A stretch of 64,000 nucleotides of DNA from Roseicyclus persicicus (GCF_012395815.1 NZ_JAAZQQ010000002.1:124001-188000); one strand, 5' to 3'. Positions 1 to 9,426 are shown, counted from the first letter of the stretch. Notes: generated by a model from the letters alone, not told the origin. Numbers and translations: made by a program.

Positions 1-1612
1 CCTCGACCAGCTCGCCGCGCTCGATCTGCGCGAGGGTCGAGATCACCTGGATGGTGTGCTCGTCCACCGTGTAGCTGTGATACATGTTGAACTGCATCAT
101 CGCCACGATGGGCGCGAATTCCGGCACGAAGGCCCCCAGCACGCCCAGCTCGTTCATGCGGCGGAGCGCGCGTTCCGGGTTGCCGTGCTTCAGCAGCAGG
201 TCGAGGAAGATCGTCACCGCCTCGGGGTCGCGGCGCATCTCGTCGTCGATCTGCCCCAGCCGCGCCGAGATCGCGCGCATGGTGTCGGGGTGGAGCAGGT
301 AGCCGGTGCGCAGCCCCTCCTCGAACACCCGCAGGAGGTTCAGCTTGTCCGCGAAGAACCCGGCCTCGTCGGCGATGGCGAGGCGGTTCTGCTTGAGCGC
401 GTAGCCGTCCCTGAGCTTCTTGCGGCGGGTGCGCCCGCGCAGGAAGCCGAGGATCGCGGGCTCCTGCTTGACGTGGCGGGCCTCCAGCTCGGTCAGGAAG
501 ATGCGGGTCAGCTCGCCCACGCGGGTGGCGTGGCGGAAATAGTCCTGCATGAAGTGCTCGACCGCGCGCCGGCCGGAATGGTCGCGGTAGCCCAGCCGCT
601 CGGCCACGGCGACCTGGTTGTCGAAGGTCAGCTGGTCCTGCGCCCGCGCCGCGATCAGGTGCAGGTGGCAGCGCACCGCCCAGAGGAACCGCTCGGCCGC
701 GTCGAAGGCGGCGAATTCCTCGGGCCGGAACACGCCGAGCCCGACCAGCTCCGAGGCCGTGCGCACGCCGTGCTCGTATTTGGCGATCCAGTAGAGGGTC
801 TGCAGGTCGCGCAGGCCGCCCTTGCCCTCCTTGACGTTGGGCTCCAGCACGTAGCGCTGCCCGCCCTGCTTCTTGTGGCGGGTGGCGCGTTCCTCCAGCT
901 TGGCCTCGATGAACTCGCCCACGGTGCCGCGGAACAGCTGCTCGCGCAGCGCGGTCTTGAGCTCGCGGCCGAGCCCCTCGTCCCCGGCGAGGTAGCGCAT
1001 TTCCAGCAGGCTGGTGCGGATCGTGATGTCCTGCTTGCCGAGCCGCAGGCACTCCTTCACCGTCCGGCTGGCGTGGCCGACCTTCATGTGCAGGTCCCAC
1101 AGCATGTACAGCGCGCTCTCGATGACGCTCTCGATCTGCGGGGTGATCTTCCACGGCGTGACGAACAGCAGGTCGACGTCCGAATAGGGCGCCATCTCGC
1201 CTCGGCCGTAGCCGCCGACCGCCATCACCGCCATGCGCTCGCCCTCGGTGGGCAGCGGCGTGCGGTGCAGGTGCCGCTCGGACACGTGCAGCACCGCCCG
1301 CACCAGGCCGTCGGTCAGGAAGGTGTAGGCCCGCGTGATCCGCCGCGCGGTCAGCGGGTGGGTGGCGATGCCGGCCTCGATCGCGGCGCGGCCGGCCTCC
1401 TGCGCGGCCTGCAGCACGCGCACGGCCGCCGCCCGCACCTGGCCGGGGTCGGTCAGCCCCGCCACGGCGGCGTCGAGCCGGTCGCGCAGGGCGGCTTCGT
1501 CCAGAATCTCCGTCGCCGGCGCGATCAGCTCGCCCGGTTCGGAGGGGACGGGGGGAAGCGTCGGGTTCCGGTCAGAAACCGAAACCGCCAAGGCGTCTTG
1601 GGGCGGGGTCAA
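1..1612 (-). CDS. glnD: PII uridylyltransferase/uridylyl-removing enzyme GlnD, N-terminal part
   Basis: Nitrogen sensor that uridylylates PII proteins (GlnB/GlnK) when glutamine is low and removes UMP when it is high; cytoplasmic. About 537 N-terminal residues are visible; the rest, including most of the HD domain and the C-terminal ACT domains, lies beyond the left edge. The nucleotidyltransferase signature GGYGRGEM followed by SDVDLLF is near residues 131-147, and MYHSYTVDEHT, typical of the start of the HD domain, is close to the edge. The start is uncertain. No ATG or GTG precedes the conserved region in this frame. TTG at 1612 has AGGTGG six bases upstream and is preferred; a second TTG at 1591 lacks a ribosome site. 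From 1612 the gene overlaps the end of the lipoprotein gene by 41 bases, suggesting translational coupling. Confidence 0.93.
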   Translation of the reverse strand, partial: MTPPQDALAVSVSDRNPTLPPVPSEPGELIAPATEILDEAALRDRLDAAVAGLTDPGQVRAAAVRVLQAAQEAGRAAIEAGIATHPLTARRITRAYTFLTDGLVRAVLHVSERHLHRTPLPTEGERMAVMAVGGYGRGEMAPYSDVDLLFVTPWKITPQIESVIESALYMLWDLHMKVGHASRTVKECLRLGKQDITIRTSLLEMRYLAGDEGLGRELKTALREQLFRGTVGEFIEAKLEERATRHKKQGGQRYVLEPNVKEGKGGLRDLQTLYWIAKYEHGVRTASELVGLGVFRPEEFAAFDAAERFLWAVRCHLHLIAARAQDQLTFDNQVAVAERLGYRDHSGRRAVEHFMQDYFRHATRVGELTRIFLTELEARHVKQEPAILGFLRGRTRRKKLRDGYALKQNRLAIADEAGFFADKLNLLRVFEEGLRTGYLLHPDTMRAISARLGQIDDEMRRDPEAVTIFLDLLLKHGNPERALRRMNELGVLGAFVPEFAPIVAMMQFNMYHSYTVDEHTIQVISTLAQIERGELVE

Positions 1613-2738
1613 TCATGGCCACCTGGTTGTCGATCACTTGGGCAATGGCCATCGCGCGCTCGTTCGTGCCATCGGGCAGGAGCCGGAATACCCCGTTCGC
1701 GCCCTGGAAGCCAGCGCTGGCCGTGAGGTCCGCCGCGCCGAGCCGCCCGGTCGCGGCCGCGGTCTCGCCCACCGCGCGGATCGCGTCGTAGCCGAGCGCG
1801 CCCAGCAGGTGCGGGGGCGTACCGTAGGTGGCCTCGTAGCGGGCGTTGAAGTCGGCGGTGGCCTGCGGGTCGGGCACGGCGAACCAGCCGCCCTGCAGCC
1901 CCGACAGCTCCAGCGTCTGCGGCGGCGTGTCCCAGCGGGTCAGGCCCAGCATCCGCACCGCCTCGGTGTCGAGCCCGTTCTCGGGCAGGAGCTGCGCGAA
2001 GAAGGGCAGCGCGCCGGAGCTGTCCGAGGTCAGCATCAGCGCGTTGGCGCCGTTGTCGCGCACGGCCGACACGATCTGCGGCACCACGTTGATCACGCCG
2101 GTCTGCGAGAACTCGTAGGGCACGGTGGCGACGACGGTCGCGCCCGAGGCCTGGGCCGCGCGCAGGACGGCGTCGCGGGCGACCTCGCCGGCGAGGTTCT
2201 GGGCGTGGGTCAGCACGATCCGGTTGCGGCCCTGCGCGGCGGCGTAGGACACGACCCGCGCCGCGGTGTTCTGGAAGGTGTGGCCGAGCACGAAGACGTT
2301 GCCGCCCGCGATCTCGGTGTTGTTGGAGAAGCTCAGCACGCTGACGTTGGAGTTCGCCACCGCGACGCCCACGGCGGCGGCGGCGTCCGACCGCAGCGGG
2401 CCGATGATGACGTCGGCGCCGGCCTGCACGGCCTGGCGGGCGACGGCAGCGGCCTGGGCCGACTGGCCTGCGGTGTCGTAGACGGTGATCTCGACGGTCA
2501 CGCCCTGCAACTCGGACGCGGCCATGCGCGCGGCGAATTCGAGGCTCTGGGAGATCACGGCGTCGCCGCCCTGGCCCGAGGTCTGCGGCAGAAGCATGGC
2601 GACCTGGATGGTCTGGCCGCCCACGCGCGGACCCGCGCCGCCGGGCGCGCCGACCTGGCAGCCCGCCAGCGCCAGGGCCGCCGCCGCGGCGCCGAGCCAT
2701 CGCAAGGGGTTGCGGAGAAGACGCATTGCGGAAAACAT
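1572..2738 (-). CDS. Penicillin-binding protein activator (LpoA-like) lipoprotein
   Basis: A 388-residue lipoprotein with the periplasmic binding-protein fold used by leucine-type ABC receptors and by LpoA. The signal peptide ends in a lipobox, LALAGC, placing the lipidated cysteine at residue 27. The body (from IQVAMLLPQTSGQGG near residue 44) resembles branched-chain amino-acid receptors. In many proteobacteria an LpoA homologue sits beside rsmI and yraN, as here, where it diverges from rsmI. That context favours a role in activating a peptidoglycan synthase over solute transport, but no LpoA-specific residue was checked. It is the first gene of a minus-strand unit with glnD. The ATG at 2738 gives a normal signal peptide; a second ATG four codons later is possible. 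Confidence 0.85.
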   Translation of the reverse strand: MFSAMRLLRNPLRWLGAAAAALALAGCQVGAPGGAGPRVGGQTIQVAMLLPQTSGQGGDAVISQSLEFAARMAASELQGVTVEITVYDTAGQSAQAAAVARQAVQAGADVIIGPLRSDAAAAVGVAVANSNVSVLSFSNNTEIAGGNVFVLGHTFQNTAARVVSYAAAQGRNRIVLTHAQNLAGEVARDAVLRAAQASGATVVATVPYEFSQTGVINVVPQIVSAVRDNGANALMLTSDSSGALPFFAQLLPENGLDTEAVRMLGLTRWDTPPQTLELSGLQGGWFAVPDPQATADFNARYEATYGTPPHLLGALGYDAIRAVGETAAATGRLGAADLTASAGFQGANGVFRLLPDGTNERAMAIAQVIDNQVAMIDPAPRRLGGFGF

Positions 2739-2852
2739 GGGCGGGTGACCTCCGTTGGGCGCTGCCGGTCCTGCGCGACTAGGCTAAGGCGTCCCGCGTG
2801 GCAAGTAAACGATGCCGGCGCGCGGGGCGGCGGGACGGGCGGGACGGCACCG

Positions 2853-3752
2853 ATGGACGAGCACGGGCAGGCGACCGGGGGGCGGCGGGCGGAGCTGGCG
2901 CCGGGCCTCTACCTGGTGGCGACGCCGATCGGCGCGGCGCGGGACATCACGCTCCGGGCGCTCGACATCCTGGCCACCGCCGAGGTGCTGGCGGCCGAGG
3001 ACACGCGCACGCTGCGCCACCTCATGGACATCCACGGGATCAAGCTCGGCGACCGGCCGCTGATCGCCTACCACGACCACAACGGCGCCGAGGCGCGGCC
3101 CCGCATCCTGCGCGCGCTGTCCGAGGGGCGCAGCGTCGCCTACTGCTCCGAGGCGGGCACGCCCGTGGTGGCCGACCCCGGCTACCAGCTGGCGCGGGCG
3201 GCGATCGGGGCGGGCCTGCCGGTGACGGCGGCGCCGGGGCCGTCGGCGGCGATCATGGCGCTCAGCCTGTCGGGGCTGCCCTCGGACCGGTTCCTGTTCG
3301 CGGGCTTCCCGCCGGCGCAGGCCGGGGCGCGCGCGCGCTGGCTGGACGAGATCGGGGACGTGCCGGCGACGCTGATTTTGTACGAAAGCCCCAAGCGCAT
3401 TAGCCGATTGTTAGGGGAATTGTGCGAGGCATGGGGCGCGGATCGGCCGGCGGCGCTCTGCCGGGAACTGACCAAGCGATTCGAGGAGGTGCGGCGCGGC
3501 ACGCTCGGGGCGCTCAGGGACGGTCTGGCCGAGGCGCCGGTAAAGGGCGAGATCGCGCTGGTGGTCGGGCGGCCGCTGGACGTGGCGCCCGAGGCGGCGG
3601 ACGTGGAGGCGGCCCTGCGCGAGGCGCTGGGCCGGCTCCGGGTGAAGGAGGCGGCCGCCGAGGTGGCCGAGGCGCTGGGGCTGCCCCGGCGGGACGTGTA
3701 TCAGATGGCGCTGGCGTTGAAGGACGCGGGCGGGCCGGAGGACGAGGGATGA
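2853..3752 (+). CDS. rsmI: 16S rRNA (cytidine-2'-O-)-methyltransferase RsmI
   Basis: Methylates the 2'-OH of C1402 in 16S rRNA using SAM; cytoplasmic, tetrapyrrole-methylase fold. The 299-residue product has the family's N-terminal LYLVATPIG followed by [11 protein letters not shown], then [29 protein letters not shown] and APGPSA, which form the SAM and substrate pocket. ATG at 2853 is the first start giving the family's usual length; the open frame extends far upstream without coding character. The stop overlaps the yraN start (ATGA), so the two are probably translated together. The 114-base divergent region to the lipoprotein gene must hold promoters for both directions. Confidence 0.96.
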   Translation: MDEHGQATGGRRAELAPGLYLVATPIGAARDITLRALDILATAEVLAAEDTRTLRHLMDIHGIKLGDRPLIAYHDHNGAEARPRILRALSEGRSVAYCSEAGTPVVADPGYQLARAAIGAGLPVTAAPGPSAAIMALSLSGLPSDRFLFAGFPPAQAGARARWLDEIGDVPATLILYESPKRISRLLGELCEAWGADRPAALCRELTKRFEEVRRGTLGALRDGLAEAPVKGEIALVVGRPLDVAPEAADVEAALREALGRLRVKEAAAEVAEALGLPRRDVYQMALALKDAGGPEDEG

Positions 3753-4120
3753 AGGCACGGGCGATCAGCGGATTGCGGTCCTACCTGGCGGGCAAGGCCG
3801 CCGAGGACAGCGTGATGCAGGCCTACGTGGCGCGCGGTCACCGGCTGCTGACGCGGCGCTGGCGCGGACCCTCCGGCGAGATCGACCTGATCTTCGAGAA
3901 GGGCGGCGAGATCGTATTCGTCGAGGTGAAGTCGTCGCGCAGCCTCGCGGCGGCCGCGGCGCACCTGACCCGGCGGCAGATCGGCCGGCTGCTCGCCAGC
4001 GCCGAGGCGGCGCTGGGGCAGTTCGCGTCGGGATCGCTGACGCCGATGCGCTTCGACGTGGCGCTGGTCGACGGCGCCGGCCGGATCGACGTGATCCCGA
4101 ACGCGCTGCAGGCGGGCTGA
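3749..4120 (+). CDS. yraN: YraN family (UPF0102) nuclease-fold protein
   Basis: A 123-residue member of the UPF0102/YraN family, which has a PD-(D/E)xK endonuclease-like fold. The pattern is visible as [19 protein letters not shown], giving the acidic pair and the E-x-K of that active site. Its biochemical role is not established; the gene is often found with rsmI and an LpoA homologue, as here. The start overlaps the rsmI stop by four bases. About 70 bases then separate it from gshB, so gshB may be in the same transcript or have its own promoter. Confidence 0.93.
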   Translation: MKARAISGLRSYLAGKAAEDSVMQAYVARGHRLLTRRWRGPSGEIDLIFEKGGEIVFVEVKSSRSLAAAAAHLTRRQIGRLLASAEAALGQFASGSLTPMRFDVALVDGAGRIDVIPNALQAG

Positions 4121-4191
4121 TCGCGGCGCCTTGCACCCGGCCCCGCCCCGCGCCAAACAGGGCGCGAGGAACCAGCCCGGGAGTTCGGACC

Positions 4192-5124
4192 ATGAAGGTC
4201 GCCTTTCAGATGGACCCGATCGGGTCGGTCAACATCGACGCCGACAGCAGCTTCCGCCTCGCCGAGGAGGCGCAGGCGCGCGGCCACGAGCTCTGGGTCT
4301 ACACCCCCGACCACCTGAGCTACCGCGAGGGGCGGATCATGGCGCTGGCCCAGCCGGTCCGCGTGCAGCGGGTGAAGGGCGACCATGCCCGGCTGGGCGA
4401 GCGGGTGGACCTCGACCTGGCCGAGGTCGACGTGGTCTGGCTCCGGCAGGACCCGCCCTTCGACATGGGCTACATCACCACGACGCATCTCCTCGACCGG
4501 CTGAAGGGGCAGACGCTGGTGGTGAACGACCCGTTCTGGGTGCGCAACTCGCCCGAGAAGCTGCTGGTCCTCGACTTCCCCGACCTGACGCCGCCCACCG
4601 CCATCGCCCGCGACCTGTCGGTGCTCAAGGCGTTCAAGGCCAAGCACGGCGACATCATCCTCAAGCCGCTCTACGGCAATGGCGGCGCCGGCGTGTTCCG
4701 CCTGCCCGAGAGCGACCGCAACCTGAACTCGCTGCACGAGCTTTTCACCGGCATGAACCGCGAGCCCCTGATCGCGCAGAAATACCTGCCTGACGTGGCC
4801 AAGGGCGACAAGCGCATCATCCTCGTCGACGGCGAACCCGTGGGCGCCATCAACCGGGTGCCCGCCGAGGGCGAGACGCGGTCGAACCTGCATGTCGGCG
4901 GCCGCGCGGAAAAGATCGGCCTGACCGAGCGCGAGCGCGAGATCTGCGCCGCCATCGGCCCGCGCCTGAAGGAGATGGGGCAGGTCTTCGTCGGCATCGA
5001 CGTGATCGGCGGCTACCTCACCGAGATCAACGTGACCTCGCCCACCGGCATCCAGGAGCTGGAGCGCTTCGACGGCATCAACGCCGCCGCGAAGATCTGG
5101 GAGGCGATCGAGGGCAAGCTCTAG
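4192..5124 (+). CDS. gshB: Glutathione synthetase
   Basis: ATP-dependent ligase joining gamma-glutamylcysteine and glycine, the last step of glutathione synthesis; cytoplasmic. The 310 residues match the bacterial GshB length. Visible family motifs are QMDPIGSVN at the N-terminus, [14 protein letters not shown], the ATP-grasp loop [37 protein letters not shown] near the C-terminus with metal and nucleotide ligands. The stop codon shares CTAG with the stop of comM on the other strand, so the two genes end tail to tail over four bases with no room for a terminator between them. Confidence 0.97.
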   Translation: MKVAFQMDPIGSVNIDADSSFRLAEEAQARGHELWVYTPDHLSYREGRIMALAQPVRVQRVKGDHARLGERVDLDLAEVDVVWLRQDPPFDMGYITTTHLLDRLKGQTLVVNDPFWVRNSPEKLLVLDFPDLTPPTAIARDLSVLKAFKAKHGDIILKPLYGNGGAGVFRLPESDRNLNSLHELFTGMNREPLIAQKYLPDVAKGDKRIILVDGEPVGAINRVPAEGETRSNLHVGGRAEKIGLTEREREICAAIGPRLKEMGQVFVGIDVIGGYLTEINVTSPTGIQELERFDGINAAAKIWEAIEGKL

Positions 5125-6659
5125 GCCTTCGCCCCGATCAGCCGGTAGCCCAGCGCCTCGGCGATGTGCGGCTGGCCCACGCCCGCCGCGCCCTCGAGGT
5201 CGGCGATGGTGCGCGCGAGCCTGAGGATCCGGTGGTAGCCCCGCGCGGTCAGGCGGAAGCGGTCGGCGGCCTTCAAAAGGAAGGCCTTTCCCTCCGCATC
5301 CGGCGTCGCGATCTCGTCGAGCAGCGCCCCCTCGGCGTCCGCGTTCACCCGCGCCGACGCGCCCAGCGCGGAGAAGCGGGCCGCCTGCACCGCCCGCGCC
5401 GCCGCGACGCGTTTCGCGATCTCCACGCTCCGTTCCCCGGTCGCGGGCAGGTCGAGGTCGGCATAGGCCACCGGCGGCACCTCCAGCCGCAGGTCGAAGC
5501 GGTCCATCAGCGGCCCCGAGATGCGTCCCATGTAGTCATCGCCGCACAAGGGCGCCCGCCCGCAGGCCTGCGCCGCGTCATAAAGCTGCCCGCAGCGGCA
5601 GGGGTTCGCCGCCGCGATCAGGAGGAACCGGCAGGGGTAGGTGACATGGGCGTTGGCACGGGCCACCACCACGTCGCCGGTCTCGATCGGCTGGCGCAGG
5701 GTTTCCAGCACCGCGCGCGGGTATTCCGGGAACTCGTCGAGGAACAGCACGCCGTTGTGCGCGAGGCTGATCTCGCCCGGCTTCGCCCCCCGCCCGCCGC
5801 CGACGATGGCGGCCATGGACGCCGTGTGGTGCGGCGCGCGGTAGGGCCGGCTGCGCGAGATGCCGCCATCGGTCAGGAGCCCCGCCAGCGAGTGGATCAT
5901 CGAGGTCTCCAGCGCCTCGGGCGCCGACAGCGGCGGCAGGATGCCGGGCAGGCGGGCCGCCAGCATCGACTTGCCCGACCCCGGCGCCCCCACCATCAGC
6001 AGATGGTGCCGCCCCGCCGCCGCGATCTCCAGCGCGCGCTTGGCGCGTTCCTGCCCGCGCACCTCGGACAGGCATTTCGGGCTGGCGTCCTCCCGCACCT
6101 CGCCCGGGCGGGCGGGCTCCAGCGGGGCGCGGTCAGTCAGGTGGGCGATCAGCTCGGCCAGCGACCGCGCCGCGAAGACCGGGGTCGCGCCGACCCAGGC
6201 GGCCTCGGCCCCGCAACCGGCGGGGCAGTAGAGCACGCGCCCGTCCTCGCCCGCCGCCAGCGCCGTGGGCAGCGCGCCGATGACCGGCACCAGCGTGCCG
6301 TCGAGCGACAGCTCGCCCAGCGCCATCGCGGTCTCGATCCGCTCGCGCGGCACGATGTCGAGCGCCGACAAGAGCGCCAGCGCGATCGGCAGGTCGAAAT
6401 GCGACCCCTCCTTGGGCAGGTCGGCGGGCGACAGGTTCACCGTGATGCGCTTGGACGGCAGGGCGATGGCCATGGCCGACAGCGCCGTGCGCACCCGTTC
6501 GCGGGCCTCGGACACCGCCTTGTCGGGCAGGCCCACCACGGTGAAGGCCGGCACGCCCGCCGTGACCGCGCACTGCACCTCGACCCGGCGCGCCTCGAGC
6601 CCCTCGAAGGCGACCGTATGAATGCGGGACAGGCTGTCGGGGCGCGGGGCGTCGAACAT
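5121..6659 (-). CDS. comM: ComM/YifB-type Mg-chelatase-like AAA+ ATPase
   Basis: A 512-residue YifB/ComM ATPase. ComM in transformable bacteria is a hexameric branch-migration helicase that extends integration of incoming DNA. The N-terminal ChlI-like domain spans about residues 1-170. Walker A is GAPGSGKS at 224-231, Walker B is [10 protein letters not shown], and a cysteine cluster (CRCG...[11 protein letters not shown]) precedes the sensor segment [10 protein letters not shown]. The C-terminal Mg-chelatase helical region ends in YRLIGAKA. The gene lies 51 bases after the glutathione S-transferase-like gene and may be cotranscribed with it. A TTAACCAT octamer, like CtrA half-sites of Rhodobacterales, overlaps the start codon. 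Confidence 0.95.
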   Translation of the reverse strand: MFDAPRPDSLSRIHTVAFEGLEARRVEVQCAVTAGVPAFTVVGLPDKAVSEARERVRTALSAMAIALPSKRITVNLSPADLPKEGSHFDLPIALALLSALDIVPRERIETAMALGELSLDGTLVPVIGALPTALAAGEDGRVLYCPAGCGAEAAWVGATPVFAARSLAELIAHLTDRAPLEPARPGEVREDASPKCLSEVRGQERAKRALEIAAAGRHHLLMVGAPGSGKSMLAARLPGILPPLSAPEALETSMIHSLAGLLTDGGISRSRPYRAPHHTASMAAIVGGGRGAKPGEISLAHNGVLFLDEFPEYPRAVLETLRQPIETGDVVVARANAHVTYPCRFLLIAAANPCRCGQLYDAAQACGRAPLCGDDYMGRISGPLMDRFDLRLEVPPVAYADLDLPATGERSVEIAKRVAAARAVQAARFSALGASARVNADAEGALLDEIATPDAEGKAFLLKAADRFRLTARGYHRILRLARTIADLEGAAGVGQPHIAEALGYRLIGAKA

Positions 6660-6665
6660 GGTTAA
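6658..6665 (-). promoter_or_regulatory. Possible CtrA half-site at comM start
   Basis: On the minus strand the octamer TTAACCAT ends at the second base of the comM start codon. It matches the CtrA half-site motif described for Rhodobacterales. ComM homologues are in the CtrA regulon of Rhodobacter capsulatus. An eight-base match overlapping a start codon can arise by chance, so this is only a candidate. Confidence 0.3.
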
Positions 6666-6710
6666 CGCCTACCCGCCAAGCGTTAGCGAATCGTAAACCC
6701 GTGCGGGCGC

Positions 6711-7403
6711 TCAGGCGTCGGGCGGCAGGATCGGGAAGGGGCGGCGGGGCAGGCCCATCTCGTAGGTCGGCTGCTCGGGGCCTGCCGTTTGCCCCAGCGC
6801 GCGCCACTGGCGCAGCGGCCCGTGGGCCAGATGCGCCGCGACATAGGCCTGCGCCCGGTCCGACACCGGCAGGCCGTAGCCCGCGATTCGCATGGCGACG
6901 GGGGCGTAGAACACGTCGGCCAGCGTGTAGGCGCCGAACAGGAACGGCCCGCCCGAGCGGTCCAGCGCCGCGCCCCAAAGCGCCTCGAGCCGGGCGAGGT
7001 CGGCGCGGACGGCGTCCGACGGCACGAAGCCGTCCCAGGCATTGCGCAGGTTCATCGGGCAGGCGCTGCGCAGCGGCTGGAAGCCCGCGTGCATGATGGC
7101 GATCAGGCTCTGGGCCGTGGCGCGGTCGACCGGGTCCGTCGGCAACAGGCCGCGGTCGGGAAAGGCCTCGGCCAAGTGCCAGGCGATGGCGATGCTGTCG
7201 GATAGGAGCCCGCCCTCAGGCGTCCACACCGCGGGCACGCTGCGGAGCCCCGGGGCGAAGCGTTCGAGGTCCGCGCGGAACGCGTCGCGGTAGAGGATGG
7301 TCGTCTCCACCTGCACGGGGATGTCCCAGGCCGCGAAGGGGAGCCAGCCGCGCAAGGACCAGCTGGAATAGGAACGGTCACCGATGAGGATGCGATGGGT
7401 CAT
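6711..7403 (-). CDS. Glutathione S-transferase family protein
   Basis: A 230-residue cytosolic GST-fold protein. The N-terminal thioredoxin-like part begins ILIGDRSYSSWSLRGWL, with the serine cluster typical of the active-site loop in bacterial GSTs of the YfcF/zeta-like type, followed by VPAVWTPEGGLLSDSIAIAWHLAE, the glutathione-binding cis-proline and D/S-I motifs. The C-terminal helical part contains FLFGAYTLADVFYAPVAMRI, the usual N-capping motif region. Substrate unknown. The chosen ATG (7403) fits the family start; the open frame further upstream has no coding character. Probably transcribed ahead of comM. Confidence 0.88.
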   Translation of the reverse strand: MTHRILIGDRSYSSWSLRGWLPFAAWDIPVQVETTILYRDAFRADLERFAPGLRSVPAVWTPEGGLLSDSIAIAWHLAEAFPDRGLLPTDPVDRATAQSLIAIMHAGFQPLRSACPMNLRNAWDGFVPSDAVRADLARLEALWGAALDRSGGPFLFGAYTLADVFYAPVAMRIAGYGLPVSDRAQAYVAAHLAHGPLRQWRALGQTAGPEQPTYEMGLPRRPFPILPPDA

Positions 7404-7507
7404 GGACGCGATTGCGCATGGGCGGCCCGGATCGGTCAATCGCGAAATCGTGATGGCCGAAATGACCGCGACATATGCCGCCCCGCGAAATTTTCTATCC
7501 CAAAAAG

Positions 7508-7535
7508 TGAACCAACCGGTCTTTCGCTGCGTAAC
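7508..7535 (+). promoter_or_regulatory. Possible ECF-sigma-type promoter of rpoH2
   Basis: TGAACC at 7508-7513 and TAAC at 7532-7535 are separated by 18 bases, in a locally AT-richer stretch about 60-85 bases before rpoH2. In Rhodobacter the rpoH-II gene is transcribed by the singlet-oxygen sigma factor RpoE, whose -35 is close to TGATCC. The resemblance is partial. Confidence 0.28.
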
Positions 7536-7592
7536 ACCCATCAGAACGCTGCTTGCCAATGGCGTCATCAACGCAAACCGGGGGGTTCCCAG

Positions 7593-8474
7593 ATGGCACT
7601 GGACATGGGTGGAGAACACAGCCTCAGCCGCCGCGCGATGCGGGCCGAGCTGCTGGACGCGGAGACGGAACTGAGGCTCGCCTACGCCTGGCGGGACCAG
7701 CGGGACGAGGAGGCGCTGCACCGGCTGGTGACGGCCTACATGCGCCTCGCGATCTCGATGGCGGCCAAGTTCAAGCGCTACGGCGCGCCGATGAACGACC
7801 TGATCCAGGAGGCCGGCCTCGGCCTGATGAAGGCCGCCGACAAGTTCGACCCCGACCGCGGCGTGCGGTTTTCCACCTACGCGGTGTGGTGGATCAAGGC
7901 GTCGATCCAGGACTACGTGATGCGCAACTGGTCAATGGTGCGCACCGGGTCGACCTCGTCGCAGAAATCCCTGTTCTTCAACATGCGCCGCGTCCAGGCT
8001 CGGCTCGAGCGCGAGGCGCTGGCCCGGGGCGAGAACCTCGACAAGCACCAGCTGCGCCAGATGATCGCGACCGAGGTGGGCGTGCCGCTCCACGACGTCG
8101 AGATGATGGAAGGGCGGCTCGCCGGCTCCGACTACTCGCTCAACGCCACCCAGTCGGTGGACGAGGAGGGTCGCGAATGGATCGACGCGCTGGAGGATGA
8201 CAGCGCGCAGGCCGCCGACATCGTCGAGGAAAGCCACGACACCGCCCAGCTGCGCGACTGGCTGATCATCGCCATGCAGGCCCTGAACGACCGCGAGCGC
8301 TTCATCGTGCGCGAGCGCAAGCTGCGCGAGGAGCCCCGCACGCTGGAAAGCCTCGGCGACGAGCTGGGCCTGTCCAAGGAGCGCGTGCGCCAGCTCGAGG
8401 CCGCCGCCTTCGCCAAGATGCGCAAGACGCTCGAGGCGCAGTCCAAGGAGGTCCGGTCATTCTTCGCCGCATGA
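7593..8474 (+). CDS. rpoH2: RNA polymerase sigma factor RpoH (RpoH-II type)
   Basis: Alternative sigma-32 family factor, 293 residues, directing core polymerase to heat-shock or oxidative-stress promoters. Region 2 is clear: RLVTAYMRLAISMA, then GAPMNDLIQEAGLGLMKAADKFDP and FSTYAVWWIKASIQDYVMRNW, which binds core and melts the -10 element. QKSLFFNMRR is the RpoH-box-like segment. Region 4 has LNDRERFIVRERKL and LGDELGLSKERVRQLEAAAFAKMR, the -35-binding helix-turn-helix. Rhodobacteraceae usually carry two RpoH proteins; the residues here look like the second type, inferred from overall resemblance. The start at 7593 gives the usual N-terminus. The stop overlaps a short downstream ORF (ATGA). 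Confidence 0.93.
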   Translation: MALDMGGEHSLSRRAMRAELLDAETELRLAYAWRDQRDEEALHRLVTAYMRLAISMAAKFKRYGAPMNDLIQEAGLGLMKAADKFDPDRGVRFSTYAVWWIKASIQDYVMRNWSMVRTGSTSSQKSLFFNMRRVQARLEREALARGENLDKHQLRQMIATEVGVPLHDVEMMEGRLAGSDYSLNATQSVDEEGREWIDALEDDSAQAADIVEESHDTAQLRDWLIIAMQALNDRERFIVRERKLREEPRTLESLGDELGLSKERVRQLEAAAFAKMRKTLEAQSKEVRSFFAA

Positions 8475-8602
8475 CGTTCCACGCGCCGCTGGCAATGCTG
8501 GCGGGCCTCTTCGTGCTGTCGATCGCCGTCGCCTCGCCCGAGGCGCGCGTCGGCGGGCACGGGGCGCCCGCCGTGCCGGTGACCGTCGCCTTCCTCCGCT
8601 GA
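8471..8602 (+). CDS. Small hydrophobic peptide coupled to rpoH2
   Basis: A 43-residue ORF whose ATG overlaps the rpoH2 stop (ATGA). Residues 7-21 (LAMLAGLFVLSIAVA) form a hydrophobic segment that could be a signal peptide or single membrane helix, followed by a short polar, glycine- and proline-rich tail ending VAFLR. It fills the gap to the ChaN-like gene. I recognise no family. The overlap and the hydrophobic start argue that it is translated; its small size and lack of known homologues argue for caution. Confidence 0.45.
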   Translation: MTFHAPLAMLAGLFVLSIAVASPEARVGGHGAPAVPVTVAFLR

Positions 8603-8610
8603 GCCGCGCC

Positions 8611-9426
8611 GTGCGGCCTGTCCGGGCTGGGTTCGCCCTGTTCCTTGCGCTGGCCGCGACCGAGGTCGCGGCCGAAGGCGCGTCGGTGCCCGACATCCTG
8701 GCCGCCGCCGCCGGGGCCGGGGTGGTGATCCTCGGCGAGGTGCACGACAACCCCGCCCACCACGTCACGCAGGCCGAGGTGCTGGCGGGTCTCGGTGCGA
8801 CGGCCATCGTGTTCGAGCACATCACGCCCGCCCAGGCCGCGCTGGTGACGCCCGGCATCGCGGCCGATGCCGCGGCGCTGGCCGCGGCGCTCGACTGGGA
8901 CAATTCCGGCTGGCCCGACTTCGCCAATTACGCGCCGCTCTTCGCCTTCGGGGCCGAGGTGCCGGTCTACGGCGCGCTGGTCGGGCGCGAGGCGGCGCGC
9001 GGCGCCTTCGACGGCGGCGCGGCGGCGGTGTTCGCGGGCGACGCAGGCCGCTTCGGGCTCGACCGGTCGCTGCCCGAGGCCGAGCAGGCCGCGCGCGAGG
9101 CCGAGCAAATGGCCGCCCATTGCGACGCGCTCCCGCCCGAGATCCTGCCGGGCTTCGTCGAGGCGCAGCGCCTGCGCGACGCCGCGCTGGCCGAGGCCGC
9201 GCTGGCGGCGCTGGAGGCGCACGGCGCCCCCGTGGCCGTCATCACCGGCAACGGCCACGCCCGGGCCGACTGGGGGGTGCCGGCGCTGATCGCGCTGGCC
9301 GCGCCCGAGGTGGCCGTGTTCACCCTCGGCCAGTTCGAGGCCGTGCCGGAGGACCCCGTGCCCTTCGACCTGTTCACCGTCGCCGACCCCGCCGACCGCC
9401 CCGACCCCTGCGCGGCGTTTCGCTGA
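8611..9426 (+). CDS. ChaN-family haem-regulated lipoprotein-like protein
   Basis: A 271-residue exported protein of the ChaN family (PF04187), whose Campylobacter member binds haem cofacially. After a hydrophobic N-terminus (FALFLALAATEVAA) comes LGEVHDNPAHHV at residues 41-52, the hallmark acidic/histidine motif, then IVFEHITPAQ, NWD-like DWDNSGWPDFANYAPLF, and ITGNGHARADWGVP towards the C-terminus. No lipobox cysteine is visible in the signal region, so it is probably a soluble periplasmic form. The start is GTG at 8611. It follows the small peptide by eight bases and may be in the rpoH2 transcript. Function in this organism is not known. Confidence 0.82.
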   Translation: MRPVRAGFALFLALAATEVAAEGASVPDILAAAAGAGVVILGEVHDNPAHHVTQAEVLAGLGATAIVFEHITPAQAALVTPGIAADAAALAAALDWDNSGWPDFANYAPLFAFGAEVPVYGALVGREAARGAFDGGAAAVFAGDAGRFGLDRSLPEAEQAAREAEQMAAHCDALPPEILPGFVEAQRLRDAALAEAALAALEAHGAPVAVITGNGHARADWGVPALIALAAPEVAVFTLGQFEAVPEDPVPFDLFTVADPADRPDPCAAFR

